Below are positions 17,978 to 25,862 of a stretch of DNA of 64,000 nucleotides, piece after piece (the stretch's first letter is position 1; every line of letters begins with the position of its first letter). The notes under the pieces are model-generated. The model ran no database searches. It was not told where the DNA came from and saw only the letters and a program-made list of their open reading frames with translations. Source of the DNA: Microbacterium sp. YJN-G (GTDB lineage: Bacteria; Actinomycetota; Actinomycetes; Actinomycetales; Microbacteriaceae); NCBI RefSeq assembly GCF_015040615.1, contig NZ_CP060402.1, positions 1-64,000 of the forward strand, written 5' to 3'. A program made the translations under genes and the position numbers.

Positions 17978-19959
17978 TCGTCGACCCGTCTGCCGCGGAG
18001 GGCGAGATCATCTGGCGCCCTGATCCGTCTGAGACAGAGCGCAGCGGTACCGAGCGGTTCGCCGCGTTTCTGCGCGGCCGTGGCATCGCCGTCGGGGAGG
18101 GGTACCCGGCCCTGTGGGCCTGGAGCGTCTCGCAGCCGGAGTCGTTCTGGTCGGCGTTCGCCGAGTTCGCCGGGGTGCGGATGGGCGGATCCCCGGGGGC
18201 GGTGTGCGATGGGCGACCGATGCCAGACACGCGCTGGTTCCCCGGGCGCACCCTGAACTTCGCCCGGCATCTGCTCGACGGACGAGACGGGCAGGCGCTG
18301 ATCACCGTCGCAGAAGACGGCTCGACCGAGGAGATCTCGTTCGACGAGCTCCGCGGGCGCGTCGGCGCGCTCGCCGCGCACCTGCGCTCGCTCGGCGTCG
18401 GCCATGGCGATCGAGTGGTGGCTGTGCTGCCGAACATCCCCGCGGCGGTGATCGGCCTGCTCGCGACCGCGTCGATCGGCGCGGTCTGGGCCGTCTGTGC
18501 GCCGGAGTTCGGTTCGGGCGCGATCGTGTCACGGTTCGCGCAACTCGAGCCGAAGGTGCTGATCGCTGCGCCGGGATACCGTCTCGGCGGGGTCGACCGT
18601 GATCGCGGCGGCGAGATCGCCGAAGTCGTGGCGGGACTTCCGACGCTCGAGCAGGTGGTGTGGGTCGGCGACAGCGCACCGGCCGTCCCGATCCCCGATG
18701 TGGGCGTGCCGGGTGCGATCTGGACTGACGTGGTGCGTGACGGCGTCGAGCCGGTGTACCTCGAGGTCGAGTTCAGCGACCCGCTCTGGGTGCTGTTCTC
18801 GTCGGGCACCACCGGCATCCCGAAAGGCATCGTGCATGGTCACGGCGGCGCGCTGCTCGAGGAACTCAAGCTCCTGATCCTGGGCGGCGACGTGCGTGAG
18901 GGCGATCGCTACTTCGGAGTGGCTTCCACCAGCTGGGTCGTCTGGAACACGCTCGCGAGTGCCATCGGGGCGGGAGCGGTCGCCGTCCTCGTCGACGGCA
19001 ATCCCACCTTCCCGACGATCGATCGGGTGTGGCAGGTCGCGGCGCAGACGCGTGCCGCGGTCATCGGCGTCGGCGCGGGATTCGTGCATGCGTGCGCGAA
19101 GGAGGAACTGTCGCCCGGTGGCGATCACGACCTGTCGGCACTGCGCGAGATTCAGGTGACAGGCTCGCCGCTGTCGTCGGACGGCTTCCGCTGGGTGTAC
19201 CGCGCGGTTGGCGATGTGTGGCTCGTCTCGATGAGCGGCGGTACTGACATCGTCGGATGCTTCGTCGGCGGCGCGCCCACCGAGCCGGTGCGAGTGGGAT
19301 ACATCCAGGCGCCCGCGCTGGCGGTGAAGGTCGAGTCGTGGGATGCCGCGGGCCGGCCGGCGACCGGAACGGGCGAGCTGGTCGTCACCGAGTCGATGCC
19401 GTCCATGCCGCTGCGACTGTGGGGCGATGACGACGGTGCGCGGTATCGCGCCAGCTACTTCGACCACTACCCGGGCGTCTGGCGCCACGGCGACTTCATC
19501 GAGTTCTCCGAACGCGGCATCCGCATTCTCGGGCGCTCCGACTCCACGCTCAACCGCAACGGCATCCGGCTTGGGTCTGCCGACATCTATGCGGTCGTCG
19601 AGGCACTGCCCGAGGTCGCCGAGGCGATGGTCATCGGAGCCGAGATCGGTGACGAGGGCTATTACATGCCGTTGTTCCTCACGCTACGGGCGGGCGCTGA
19701 TGAGCAGGTGGTCAAGGATGCCGTCGTCGCGGCGATCCGCAAGCAGCTCTCGCCCCGGTATCTGCCCGACGAGATCATCGTCGTGCGCGGCATCCCGCAC
19801 ACGCGTACGGGCAAGAAGCTCGAGGTGCCCGTGAAACGTCTGCTGCAGGGCGCCGCCCTAGCGGACGTCGCAGACCTGGGAAGTGTCGACGATGCGGTCC
19901 TGCTCGCGGAGTATGCCGCGCTCGCGCGAGAGAAGGCTGCCCAACCCGCCCGTCGCTGA
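17974..19959 (+). CDS. Acetoacetate-CoA ligase
   Basis: An ANL-superfamily adenylating enzyme that makes acetoacetyl-CoA from acetoacetate, ATP and CoA. The 661-residue length, the N-terminal W-rich region with FWSAFAEFAGV, the P-loop-like SSGTTGIPKGIVHGHGG, SGGTDIVGCFVGG and the C-terminal HTRTGKKLEVPVK with the catalytic Lys all match the family. The GTG start overlaps the cupin stop. It would feed the acetoacetate released by the ring-fission hydrolase into central metabolism. Another short or medium 3-oxoacid cannot be excluded. Confidence 0.87.
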   Translation: MIVDPSAAEGEIIWRPDPSETERSGTERFAAFLRGRGIAVGEGYPALWAWSVSQPESFWSAFAEFAGVRMGGSPGAVCDGRPMPDTRWFPGRTLNFARHLLDGRDGQALITVAEDGSTEEISFDELRGRVGALAAHLRSLGVGHGDRVVAVLPNIPAAVIGLLATASIGAVWAVCAPEFGSGAIVSRFAQLEPKVLIAAPGYRLGGVDRDRGGEIAEVVAGLPTLEQVVWVGDSAPAVPIPDVGVPGAIWTDVVRDGVEPVYLEVEFSDPLWVLFSSGTTGIPKGIVHGHGGALLEELKLLILGGDVREGDRYFGVASTSWVVWNTLASAIGAGAVAVLVDGNPTFPTIDRVWQVAAQTRAAVIGVGAGFVHACAKEELSPGGDHDLSALREIQVTGSPLSSDGFRWVYRAVGDVWLVSMSGGTDIVGCFVGGAPTEPVRVGYIQAPALAVKVESWDAAGRPATGTGELVVTESMPSMPLRLWGDDDGARYRASYFDHYPGVWRHGDFIEFSERGIRILGRSDSTLNRNGIRLGSADIYAVVEALPEVAEAMVIGAEIGDEGYYMPLFLTLRAGADEQVVKDAVVAAIRKQLSPRYLPDEIIVVRGIPHTRTGKKLEVPVKRLLQGAALADVADLGSVDDAVLLAEYAALAREKAAQPARR

Positions 19960-19973
19960 CGGAGAACGACTCA

Positions 19974-19994
19974 AGTGGACGTATCGTATCGGAT
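19974..19994 (-). promoter_or_regulatory. Candidate operator, copy D of the shared 21-bp motif
   Basis: Reading on the minus strand, the element contains CCGATACGATACGTCC. It matches copy B at 16 of 21 positions by hand alignment. It lies 26 bases before the TetR gene, as expected for autoregulation. Confidence 0.5.
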
Positions 19995-20020
19995 GAGTCT
20001 TCTCTGAAAGGGGCCGGTCC

Positions 20021-20599
20021 ATGGCGATCCGGAGTGAGCAGAGCCGGCAGGCGATCCTGCATTCCATCATGAAGCTGCTCGATGAGCGCGAACCGGATTC
20101 GATGTCGATCCAGCAACTGTCCATCGAGCGGATCGCGCGAGAGGCCGGGGTGAGCAAGACGACGATCTACCGGTGGTGGCCGAACAAGGCCGCGGTGATC
20201 ATCGACACCTTCCTCGAGAACCATATTCTCGCGACTCCGGTGCGCGACGACCTTCCCGCGATCGATGCGCTGCGCGAGCACCTCACGTCGCTCGCCGCCG
20301 TGTACGCAGGGTATGAGGGCCGGCTCATGGCGCAGCTGATCGCGGAATGCCAGTACGATCCCGCCACGCTCGAGGAGTTCAAGAAGCACTTCTGGCGGCC
20401 GCGACGCGAGGCGGTCAAGGTGCTGATCGAGCGTGCGATCGAGGAAGGCGCGATGCGTGGGGACCGGACGGCGGATGAACTGGCCGAGCGGATCTATGCG
20501 CCGATCTACTTCCGACTCCTGTTTCAGGAGGGGTCGTTCGATGCGGCATCGATGCGTGCGTCGTTCGATCTGGCGCTCGAGGGGCTCGCAGCCGCCTGA
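20021..20599 (+). CDS. TetR-family transcriptional regulator
   Basis: A 192-residue repressor type. The N-terminal HTH IAREAGVSKTTIYRWWPNK spans about residues 38-56 and is followed by a helical TetR C-terminal domain of the AefR/TetR_C_11 kind. GAAAGGGG precedes the ATG. The shared 21-bp motif just upstream and in front of three other units of the catabolic region makes this the best candidate for their common regulator. A hairpin at 20631-20653 follows the gene. Confidence 0.88.
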   Translation: MAIRSEQSRQAILHSIMKLLDEREPDSMSIQQLSIERIAREAGVSKTTIYRWWPNKAAVIIDTFLENHILATPVRDDLPAIDALREHLTSLAAVYAGYEGRLMAQLIAECQYDPATLEEFKKHFWRPRREAVKVLIERAIEEGAMRGDRTADELAERIYAPIYFRLLFQEGSFDAASMRASFDLALEGLAAA

Positions 20600-20630
20600 T
20601 GGTCAGGTGACGCAGGCCCGTCGCCGATCG

Positions 20631-20653
20631 GATCATCGCGAAATCCGATGATC
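20631..20653. promoter_or_regulatory. Inverted repeat downstream of the TetR gene
   Basis: GATCATCG (20631-20638) and CGATGATC (20646-20653) are perfect 8-bp arms around a 7-nt spacer. It could be a weak terminator for the TetR gene or an operator for the hydrolase at 20747. Confidence 0.4.
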
Positions 20654-20746
20654 GTCATGATCGAATGCGCCTTCCTCTGAGGAGTGCTCCCCGTCGATGG
20701 TGGAGTGTGTGGGCACCGTCGCCCACCTCAGAAGGAAGGACTTCGC

Positions 20747-21775
20747 ATGACGACTGCGCCCACTGACCAGGTGAGCGATGGCTTCGCGTTCGGTACATTC
20801 GAGGCCGACGGAGGTGTGTTCCCGGGGTTCGTCGTTGCGGATCGCGTCTACGACGTCAGAGCGGTGATGCCCGGCATCCGCCAGACTGGTGACCTGTTCG
20901 CGGAGTGGGATGCTGCGATCGACGCGATCGCCGCGGTGGCGGAGGATGCGGCGGCGCTCGCCGGCCTCGAGGGTCGTCCGCTCGACGCAGTGCGCACGCT
21001 TCCGCCTGTGCAACCCGTGGGGCCGATTCTCGCAGCCGGGGCGAACTATCGCGAGCACATCCTGCAGATGAGCGTCGCGCATCGGCTGGGGCGCTCCGAT
21101 GCCACGGACGACGAGCTCTGGGCCGAGGCGGCGGTCGAGAACGACGAGCGCAGGCGGTCGGGCGATCCATATGTATGGACCGGCATCCCGTCGGCGGTGT
21201 CGGGGGCGTATGACGACGTGCGGCTTCCGGATGTGGGTGAGCAGATCGATTGGGAGCTCGAGCTCGGCGTGGTGATCGGTCGCACCGCGCACCGGGTGGC
21301 TCCGGAGGACGCCTTCGATTACGTGGCCGGGTACACGATCGTGAACGACATCACGTCGCGTACGCTGGTGCCGCGCGACGACATGGCGCTGATCGGCACG
21401 GATTGGTTCCGTGCGAAGAATCAGCCGACGTTCTTCCCGACCGGTCCCTATCTCGTTCCCGCCCGTTTCGTGGCGGACCCGACGGCGTTGGGGATTCGCC
21501 TGACGTTGAACGGAGAGGTGATGCAGAACGCTACGACGGATGATCTGCTCTTCGACATCCCGAGTCTCATCTCGTACGCGTCGTCGGTGGCGATTCTGCG
21601 ACCGGGTGACCTGCTGATCACGGGATCGCCGGCAGGCAACGGCTCGCATTGGAAGCGGTTCCTGCGCGATGGTGACGTGATGGAGGCGAGCATCACCGGA
21701 CTCGGCGCACAGCGTACGGTCGTGCGGGGGCCGAGCGGGGTGCTGCCGCCCTGGCAACTCTCCCGGGAGCGCTGA
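20747..21775 (+). CDS. Fumarylacetoacetate hydrolase family protein (second copy)
   Basis: A 342-residue FAH-fold protein with IDWELELGVVIG (metal site), GYTIVNDITSRTLVPRDD and the C-terminal LRPGDLLITGSPAGNG. It differs clearly from the copy at 16362 and resembles the longer hydratase/hydrolase type more. GAAGGAAGG lies 8 bases before ATG 20747. It is a single gene after the TetR regulator. It may act as a hydratase or as a decarboxylase/tautomerase of the ring-cleavage product while the first copy acts as hydrolase; this division is inference. Confidence 0.85.
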   Translation: MTTAPTDQVSDGFAFGTFEADGGVFPGFVVADRVYDVRAVMPGIRQTGDLFAEWDAAIDAIAAVAEDAAALAGLEGRPLDAVRTLPPVQPVGPILAAGANYREHILQMSVAHRLGRSDATDDELWAEAAVENDERRRSGDPYVWTGIPSAVSGAYDDVRLPDVGEQIDWELELGVVIGRTAHRVAPEDAFDYVAGYTIVNDITSRTLVPRDDMALIGTDWFRAKNQPTFFPTGPYLVPARFVADPTALGIRLTLNGEVMQNATTDDLLFDIPSLISYASSVAILRPGDLLITGSPAGNGSHWKRFLRDGDVMEASITGLGAQRTVVRGPSGVLPPWQLSRER

Positions 21776-22015
21776 CGCGAGCGCTGATGCGCAGCTGACG
21801 CCCGTGCTGTGGAGCCCGGAAGAGGTCCGGCGCCTGCGGCCCGTGCTCGATCACCTGCGCGATGCGGCGTGTGGGCGCCGGAGGCCGAGGGGACTGGCCC
21901 TGTCGCAGCGCCCCGCCCCGGAGTAGCATCCGGCGTGTGTGAGGTGTGCTCTGGGGCTCCTCACGACATCTCGATCGTCAGCGTGCGCCCCGCGGGACGC
22001 GGATCGGAGACAGCC

Positions 22016-22684
22016 ATGTCTGTCCGTTTTGCAGACCTCGTCCGCGAGTCGAGTCGCGAACTCAGCCTTCGCAAGCTGCTCGAGCAGCCGATCACCGAAT
22101 TGATAGGTGTGAGCGCCGCCGCGGCATCCGCCCTCTCGTCGCTGACGATCGGATCGATCTTCGACCTCGGCACCTCGTCGGTGTTCGCGCGTGCGTCTGC
22201 CGCGCTCGCCGCGGCCGACTCCGACGTGCAGCTCGTGCCGCAGGACATCCTCGGGCCGTCGGGGGCGGGAGTCGCCCCCGAGGATGTGCCTGCTCTGCCG
22301 ATCGTGCGGCTGCAAGGGGTGTCGCAGGCCGTCGCGACGGCGATCACGGCAGCCCTGTCGGTGACCACCATCCGTGAACTCGCGCTGTGGCCGTCACGCC
22401 GTGTCGCGCACGAGATGGTCGTCGTTCGCGGGCCCGAGCCACGACCAGGTGCGCAGGTGCACGCCGAACGGGTCGGCGAGCGCGAAGAACAGCGCGAGCG
22501 CCAAGGCCGAGGCCACGCCCATGTAGCCGACCACGAGCGCCCACGCTCGCAGCGGCGCGATCCCAGCGCGCCCCCGCATGGGTGTGATGGTACGCCGGTG
22601 AGCGGCGGCCGTGGTGTGGTCTTGCGTTCGTCAGTCCCGTCGATTCGCGCGGGCGTGTGGCACCCTCAAGACCATGGATGCTGA
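22016..22684 (+). pseudogene. Remnant of a gene with helix-hairpin-helix-like repeats
   Basis: ATG 22016 begins a convincing coding stretch of about 120 residues with two similar repeats (LIGVSAAAASALSSL...TIGSIFDL and LQGVSQAVATAITAAL...TIREL), like helix-hairpin-helix units. From about 22390 the same frame reads antisense to a small membrane gene and loses normal codon use until the stop at 22684. The natural 3' part therefore seems to have been lost by deletion. I do not recognise the full-length family. Confidence 0.5.
22394..22579 (-). CDS. Small single-pass membrane protein, hypothetical
   Basis: A 61-residue protein with one strong hydrophobic segment (about residues 12-36, WALVVGYMGVASALALALFF) and a polar tail. 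Its codons end in G or C almost throughout, unlike the opposite-strand reading of the same bases, so I take this strand as coding. No clear ribosome site is seen before ATG 22579. It lies opposite the decayed tail of the remnant gene at 22016. Function unknown. Confidence 0.5.
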   Translation of the reverse strand: MRGRAGIAPLRAWALVVGYMGVASALALALFFALADPFGVHLRTWSWLGPANDDHLVRDTA

Positions 22685-23615
22685 CCGCACCACCCCGGCC
22701 GACGTCGACACCGCACCGGAGCGGGAGTCCCGGGTGAGGAGGCCGTGGTTGTCGCTGCTGGTCGGTGTCGCAGCATCCGCTCTGATGCTCTTCCCCTCGT
22801 GGGTGGGCGGCTCGCGCCTGCCGCTGCAGAACCTGTGGCACGAGCAGACGATGCCCGATGACATGCCGTTCGCGCTGCTGCCGCTGAGCCAGTACTACGC
22901 GATCAGCATCTTCGGCATGGTCGTGCTCGGCGGGGTGCTCGCGGGGCTCGTGGTGCGGATGCTGCGCCTCACGCCGCGTGCGCCGGCGGCGCTCGGCGTG
23001 TTGGCCGTGCACGTGGTGGTGTCGGTGCAGAGCTTCGCGGTGCTCGCGGCGGGGCTCGGCATGACCGACGGCAGCGCGGGTGGCCTGGAGGTGCTGTACT
23101 TCGGCGGGATGCTCGGCGGAGTGGTCGTGGCGGTGCTGTTCGCGCAGCTGGGGTTCGCGCTGTGCGCGGGGCGCAGCGTCGCGCTCGCCGCACTCGGGCT
23201 GGCGCTGTCGGCGGTGCTGGTGTCGGGCTGGATCGGCACGGCGGTCGTCGCGTTCACGACGTACAACGAGCATCCGAGTCGCGACGGTGCTGCGCTGGGT
23301 GCCGGCGGTCGTCGTCGGGCTCGCGCCGGTGTGGTGCGGGGTGCTCCCGTGGGGCGGATCGTCGTGTGGGTGGTCGCGCTGCTGAGTCTGTGGGTGATGC
23401 CCGGAGTGATCACGGCGCTGTCGTACCTGCTCGGCTCGCGGGCGCTGCAGGGCGATCTGCGCGACATGGCGGATGCTGCCGCGCAGGTGTTTCCGCAGGC
23501 GCTCGGGATCGAATGGATGCCGGTGATCGTCGCTCTGGCGATCGGTGTCGTCGGGACGGGCGTGCGGATGCTCGTGGGGCGGGGAGCGGCGCGCGAGGAC
23601 GCGCCGGTCGCATAG
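22674..23615 (+). CDS. Polytopic membrane protein, hypothetical, with an out-of-frame insert
   Basis: A 313-residue protein with about seven hydrophobic helices and a polar N-terminus. Between about 23278 and 23350 the open frame turns Arg/Gly-rich (GGRRRARAGVVRG), while the next frame reads a hydrophobic helix, ATVLRWVPAVVVGLAPVWCG, in codons ending only in G or C. The original frame then resumes (GRIVVWVVALLSLW). This indicates a +1 and a compensating -1 change, real or from sequencing. ATG 22674 was chosen as the first start before the hydrophobic region. Function unknown. Confidence 0.6.
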   Translation: MDADRTTPADVDTAPERESRVRRPWLSLLVGVAASALMLFPSWVGGSRLPLQNLWHEQTMPDDMPFALLPLSQYYAISIFGMVVLGGVLAGLVVRMLRLTPRAPAALGVLAVHVVVSVQSFAVLAAGLGMTDGSAGGLEVLYFGGMLGGVVVAVLFAQLGFALCAGRSVALAALGLALSAVLVSGWIGTAVVAFTTYNEHPSRDGAALGAGGRRRARAGVVRGAPVGRIVVWVVALLSLWVMPGVITALSYLLGSRALQGDLRDMADAAAQVFPQALGIEWMPVIVALAIGVVGTGVRMLVGRGAAREDAPVA

Positions 23616-23645
23616 TCGGTGCGCCCTCGCCGCTCGGCCGTCGGC

Positions 23646-23963
23646 TCAGGCGAGGCCGTGCTGCTCGTGAGCCGGCGCGGGTTCGGGTTCTGCGGCGACG
23701 AGGGTCTCGCCGTTCGGGCCTTCGAAGCCCTGGAACTCGAACTGCCAGAATCCGTCGATCTGCGTCTCGCTCGTGCAGACGTAGACGGCGTAGAGGCTGT
23801 AGATGTGCGGCTCGCTCATCGGAGTCTTGAAGACCATGCCGGTGAGCTTCTTGCCCGACATGGGCGCCGGCAGATCGCCGCTCTTCAGGCCATCGCGCGG
23901 CCCGCCGAAGAAGGCGCAGTACAGGCTCGGGTCTTGATTCTTGGCGGATTCGACAGTGCTCAT
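23646..23963 (-). CDS. Small conserved hypothetical protein
   Basis: A soluble protein of 105 residues with no known domain. The segment GGPRDG followed by LP, a central Y/V-rich stretch and FWQFEF resembles the smaller protein at 41662-41928 (GGPLDG, LP, VWQFSY), so the two may be distant paralogues. It converges on the membrane gene ending at 23615. Start ATG 23963 has GGGGAACA upstream, a weak ribosome site. Confidence 0.55.
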   Translation of the reverse strand: MSTVESAKNQDPSLYCAFFGGPRDGLKSGDLPAPMSGKKLTGMVFKTPMSEPHIYSLYAVYVCTSETQIDGFWQFEFQGFEGPNGETLVAAEPEPAPAHEQHGLA

Positions 23964-24089
23964 GATGTTCCCCGTTCTCGCCACCCCAGTGGTGTCTTTC
24001 CAGCCCGTGTGGCGAGGTTTCGGGCTTGTGGTGACGGTACGAGTGGGGTCTGACATTCCCGCGGCGAGCAGGGCACCTACGCTGGAGGT

Positions 24090-24266
24090 ATGAACAAGAG
24101 CACTCTCTGGACGATCGTCGGCGTCGTCGTCGCCGTGATCATCGCGTGGGCCGTCGTGAACGTGCTCTTCAGCCTGCTCTGGTTCGTCGTGAAGCTCGCC
24201 GTTGTCGCGGTGGTCGCTGTCGGGGTGTTTCTCGTGCTGCGCGGGGTGTTCAGCGGGCGGGAGTGA
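24090..24266 (+). CDS. Small membrane protein, hypothetical
   Basis: A 58-residue protein made almost wholly of two hydrophobic segments (TIVGVVVAVIIAWAVVNVLF and LLWFVVKLAVVAVVAVGVFL), ending in LRGVFSGRE. TGGAGG just before ATG 24090 is a good ribosome site and nearly all codons end in G or C. Its stop is two bases from the end of the convergent NERD gene. Function unknown. Confidence 0.65.
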   Translation: MNKSTLWTIVGVVVAVIIAWAVVNVLFSLLWFVVKLAVVAVVAVGVFLVLRGVFSGRE

Positions 24267-24268
24267 GC

Positions 24269-25090
24269 TCAGCCCAGCGATTGCAGGATCAGCTGGCTCA
24301 CGCCGAAGAGCGTTGCCGGCACCGCGACGAGCAGTGCCGTGCCCCACGCGAGCCGCACGCGTCGTGCGCGCTCGACGGTGCGGCGGAGTGCCGCGAACGC
24401 AGCCAGGTCTGGCGTGGGCCTAGAACCGCCCCAAGTCTGCGGATCACTCGCAACCCTGACGAGCTCGGCGAGTCGCTCGGGCGAAAGCGTCGCGGGCCGC
24501 TTGCGCAGCCACCGAACCAGCTCGGCGTCGCGGAGCACGGTCACGTCCTCCGGTCGGCTTTTGACGGTGAGCTGCTTGACCCCGACGAGGACGACGATGC
24601 CGGATGCTGATGCGACAGCATCCGGCTCGCGCGTGAGGATCTTGCTGACGCGACTCGCCTCGAAGCGCGCGTTGCGGAGGTGGTCGGTCTTCTGCCCGTT
24701 CACGAGCAAGCGCCGCGAGGCGACCCAGACGCGCGCGCCCTCGTGGAACTTGGTGTTGAGCGTGAAGATGCCGCCCGGTCCGATGACGAGGTGGTCGATG
24801 TCGCTGCCGCGGGTGCCGATCGGTACGGAGTGCTGCACCGTCCACTCCGGACCCAAACCGGCGAGACGCTCGGCCACCGTGAGCTCGCCCAGCGCGCCGA
24901 GATACCAGGGGCGGGAGTCGGCAGACAGCGGGCTCTTGCCAAACACGCGCGCCAGAGCCGAGCGTGGGGCGACGTCTGCCTGAACGCGCAAGAACTCCGA
25001 GATCACGGATGCGGCGGCGACGCCGCCTGCACGCCGTGGGGACGCCGGTGTCATGCCTTGCTCTGCAGCGGGCACAGATGGATCTATCAC
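24269..25090 (-). CDS. NERD-domain (nuclease-related) protein
   Basis: A 273-residue protein with a central NERD domain (GALGELTVAERL, GSDIDHLVIGPGGIFTLNTK) and a single C-terminal transmembrane helix (about residues 245-268). NERD is a restriction-endonuclease-like fold found with helicases and in defence loci. GTG 25090 overlaps the stop of the Mrr-like gene (GTGA), so the two are translationally coupled; ATG at about residue 13 is an alternative. It is the last gene of the leftward defence cluster. Activity on DNA is inferred only. Confidence 0.8.
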   Translation of the reverse strand: MIDPSVPAAEQGMTPASPRRAGGVAAASVISEFLRVQADVAPRSALARVFGKSPLSADSRPWYLGALGELTVAERLAGLGPEWTVQHSVPIGTRGSDIDHLVIGPGGIFTLNTKFHEGARVWVASRRLLVNGQKTDHLRNARFEASRVSKILTREPDAVASASGIVVLVGVKQLTVKSRPEDVTVLRDAELVRWLRKRPATLSPERLAELVRVASDPQTWGGSRPTPDLAAFAALRRTVERARRVRLAWGTALLVAVPATLFGVSQLILQSLG

Positions 25091-25842
25091 GGGAATGTGC
25101 CGGACGCGGCGCGTAGGGCTGCGTCGTCAAGCTCAAGGCGCAACGGGGTGCTCTTCAGCTTGAACAACGGAACCTCGCCGAGAATCAGCACGACCCCTGA
25201 AGAGGCGCGCTTCGCGTAGTTCTGATTGATCTCGTCGCGGGTGATCATCCCGTGCTGAAGAATGTGACCGATGGCCAATCGGAAGATCTCGTAGTCGATT
25301 CGTGAGCGACGTCCGTTCGAAGTCTCGCGTTCGATTCCTGACCAGTCGACGCGTATTACGCGATTCATTCGATCGCCGCGACCGTGAAGGGTCCGTCCAG
25401 CGAGGGGCATGACGTAGTCGGTCCAGATCCGCTCAACCGTCATCGGGCTTATCGGTTGGCTCGGGGCCGCTGGAATCGACCCGTCATCGTGGCGTCTCGC
25501 GGACTGCTCCGGCGGGCTAACTCCAGGTGTCAGTTGAAGGATCTCGATGTTGAGTTTCTGCGCAACCTCCTGAGCATCGCTACGCACGATCCCGTCCGTA
25601 GCAAGCACCGCCCGATCGCAGTCGAAATACGCACTCACACCGTGGAGCTCCATCATCGTCTGCCGGTTCACCTGGCGGGATGTGTGGCCATACAGCTTGG
25701 CTTGGATGGCGACGCGCTCGCGATCATTCTCGGCGAGTACATCGAGGCCGTAGTCGTTGCTGTAGGTGGTCACCGTCGTCGCGTACCCGAGTGTCTCGAA
25801 GTACCTCGCTACCTGGCGCTCGTACTCGGAAGGAGTTGTCAC
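25087..25842 (-). CDS. Mrr-like restriction endonuclease
   Basis: A 251-residue protein whose first 110 residues form a PD-(D/E)xK nuclease of the Mrr type: Asp34 in YGLDV and Gln47-x-Lys49 in VAIQAK are the expected catalytic positions, with the Gln variant common in Mrr. The C-terminal 100 residues may recognise DNA or a partner (winged-helix-like, FRLAIGHILQHGMITRDEI). GTG 25842 has AAGGTGG upstream. It lies 20 bases after the DUF262 gene. Mrr enzymes usually cut methylated DNA, which must be reconciled with the methylases in the same cluster. Confidence 0.75.
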   Translation of the reverse strand: MTTPSEYERQVARYFETLGYATTVTTYSNDYGLDVLAENDRERVAIQAKLYGHTSRQVNRQTMMELHGVSAYFDCDRAVLATDGIVRSDAQEVAQKLNIEILQLTPGVSPPEQSARRHDDGSIPAAPSQPISPMTVERIWTDYVMPLAGRTLHGRGDRMNRVIRVDWSGIERETSNGRRSRIDYEIFRLAIGHILQHGMITRDEINQNYAKRASSGVVLILGEVPLFKLKSTPLRLELDDAALRAASGTFP

Positions 25843-25862
25843 GTCGATTCCACCTTCTGTAC

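Noticed and set aside
21804..21926. Possible 40-residue gene starting at GTG 21804
   Set aside because: Codon use is good for a short stretch, but there is no ribosome site and no recognisable sequence; too weak to report as a gene.
24269..25090. Loss of the Glu in the NERD ExK motif (reads NTK)
   Set aside because: I recall Asn-Thr-Lys as common at this place in NERD proteins, so it is not a sign of inactivation.
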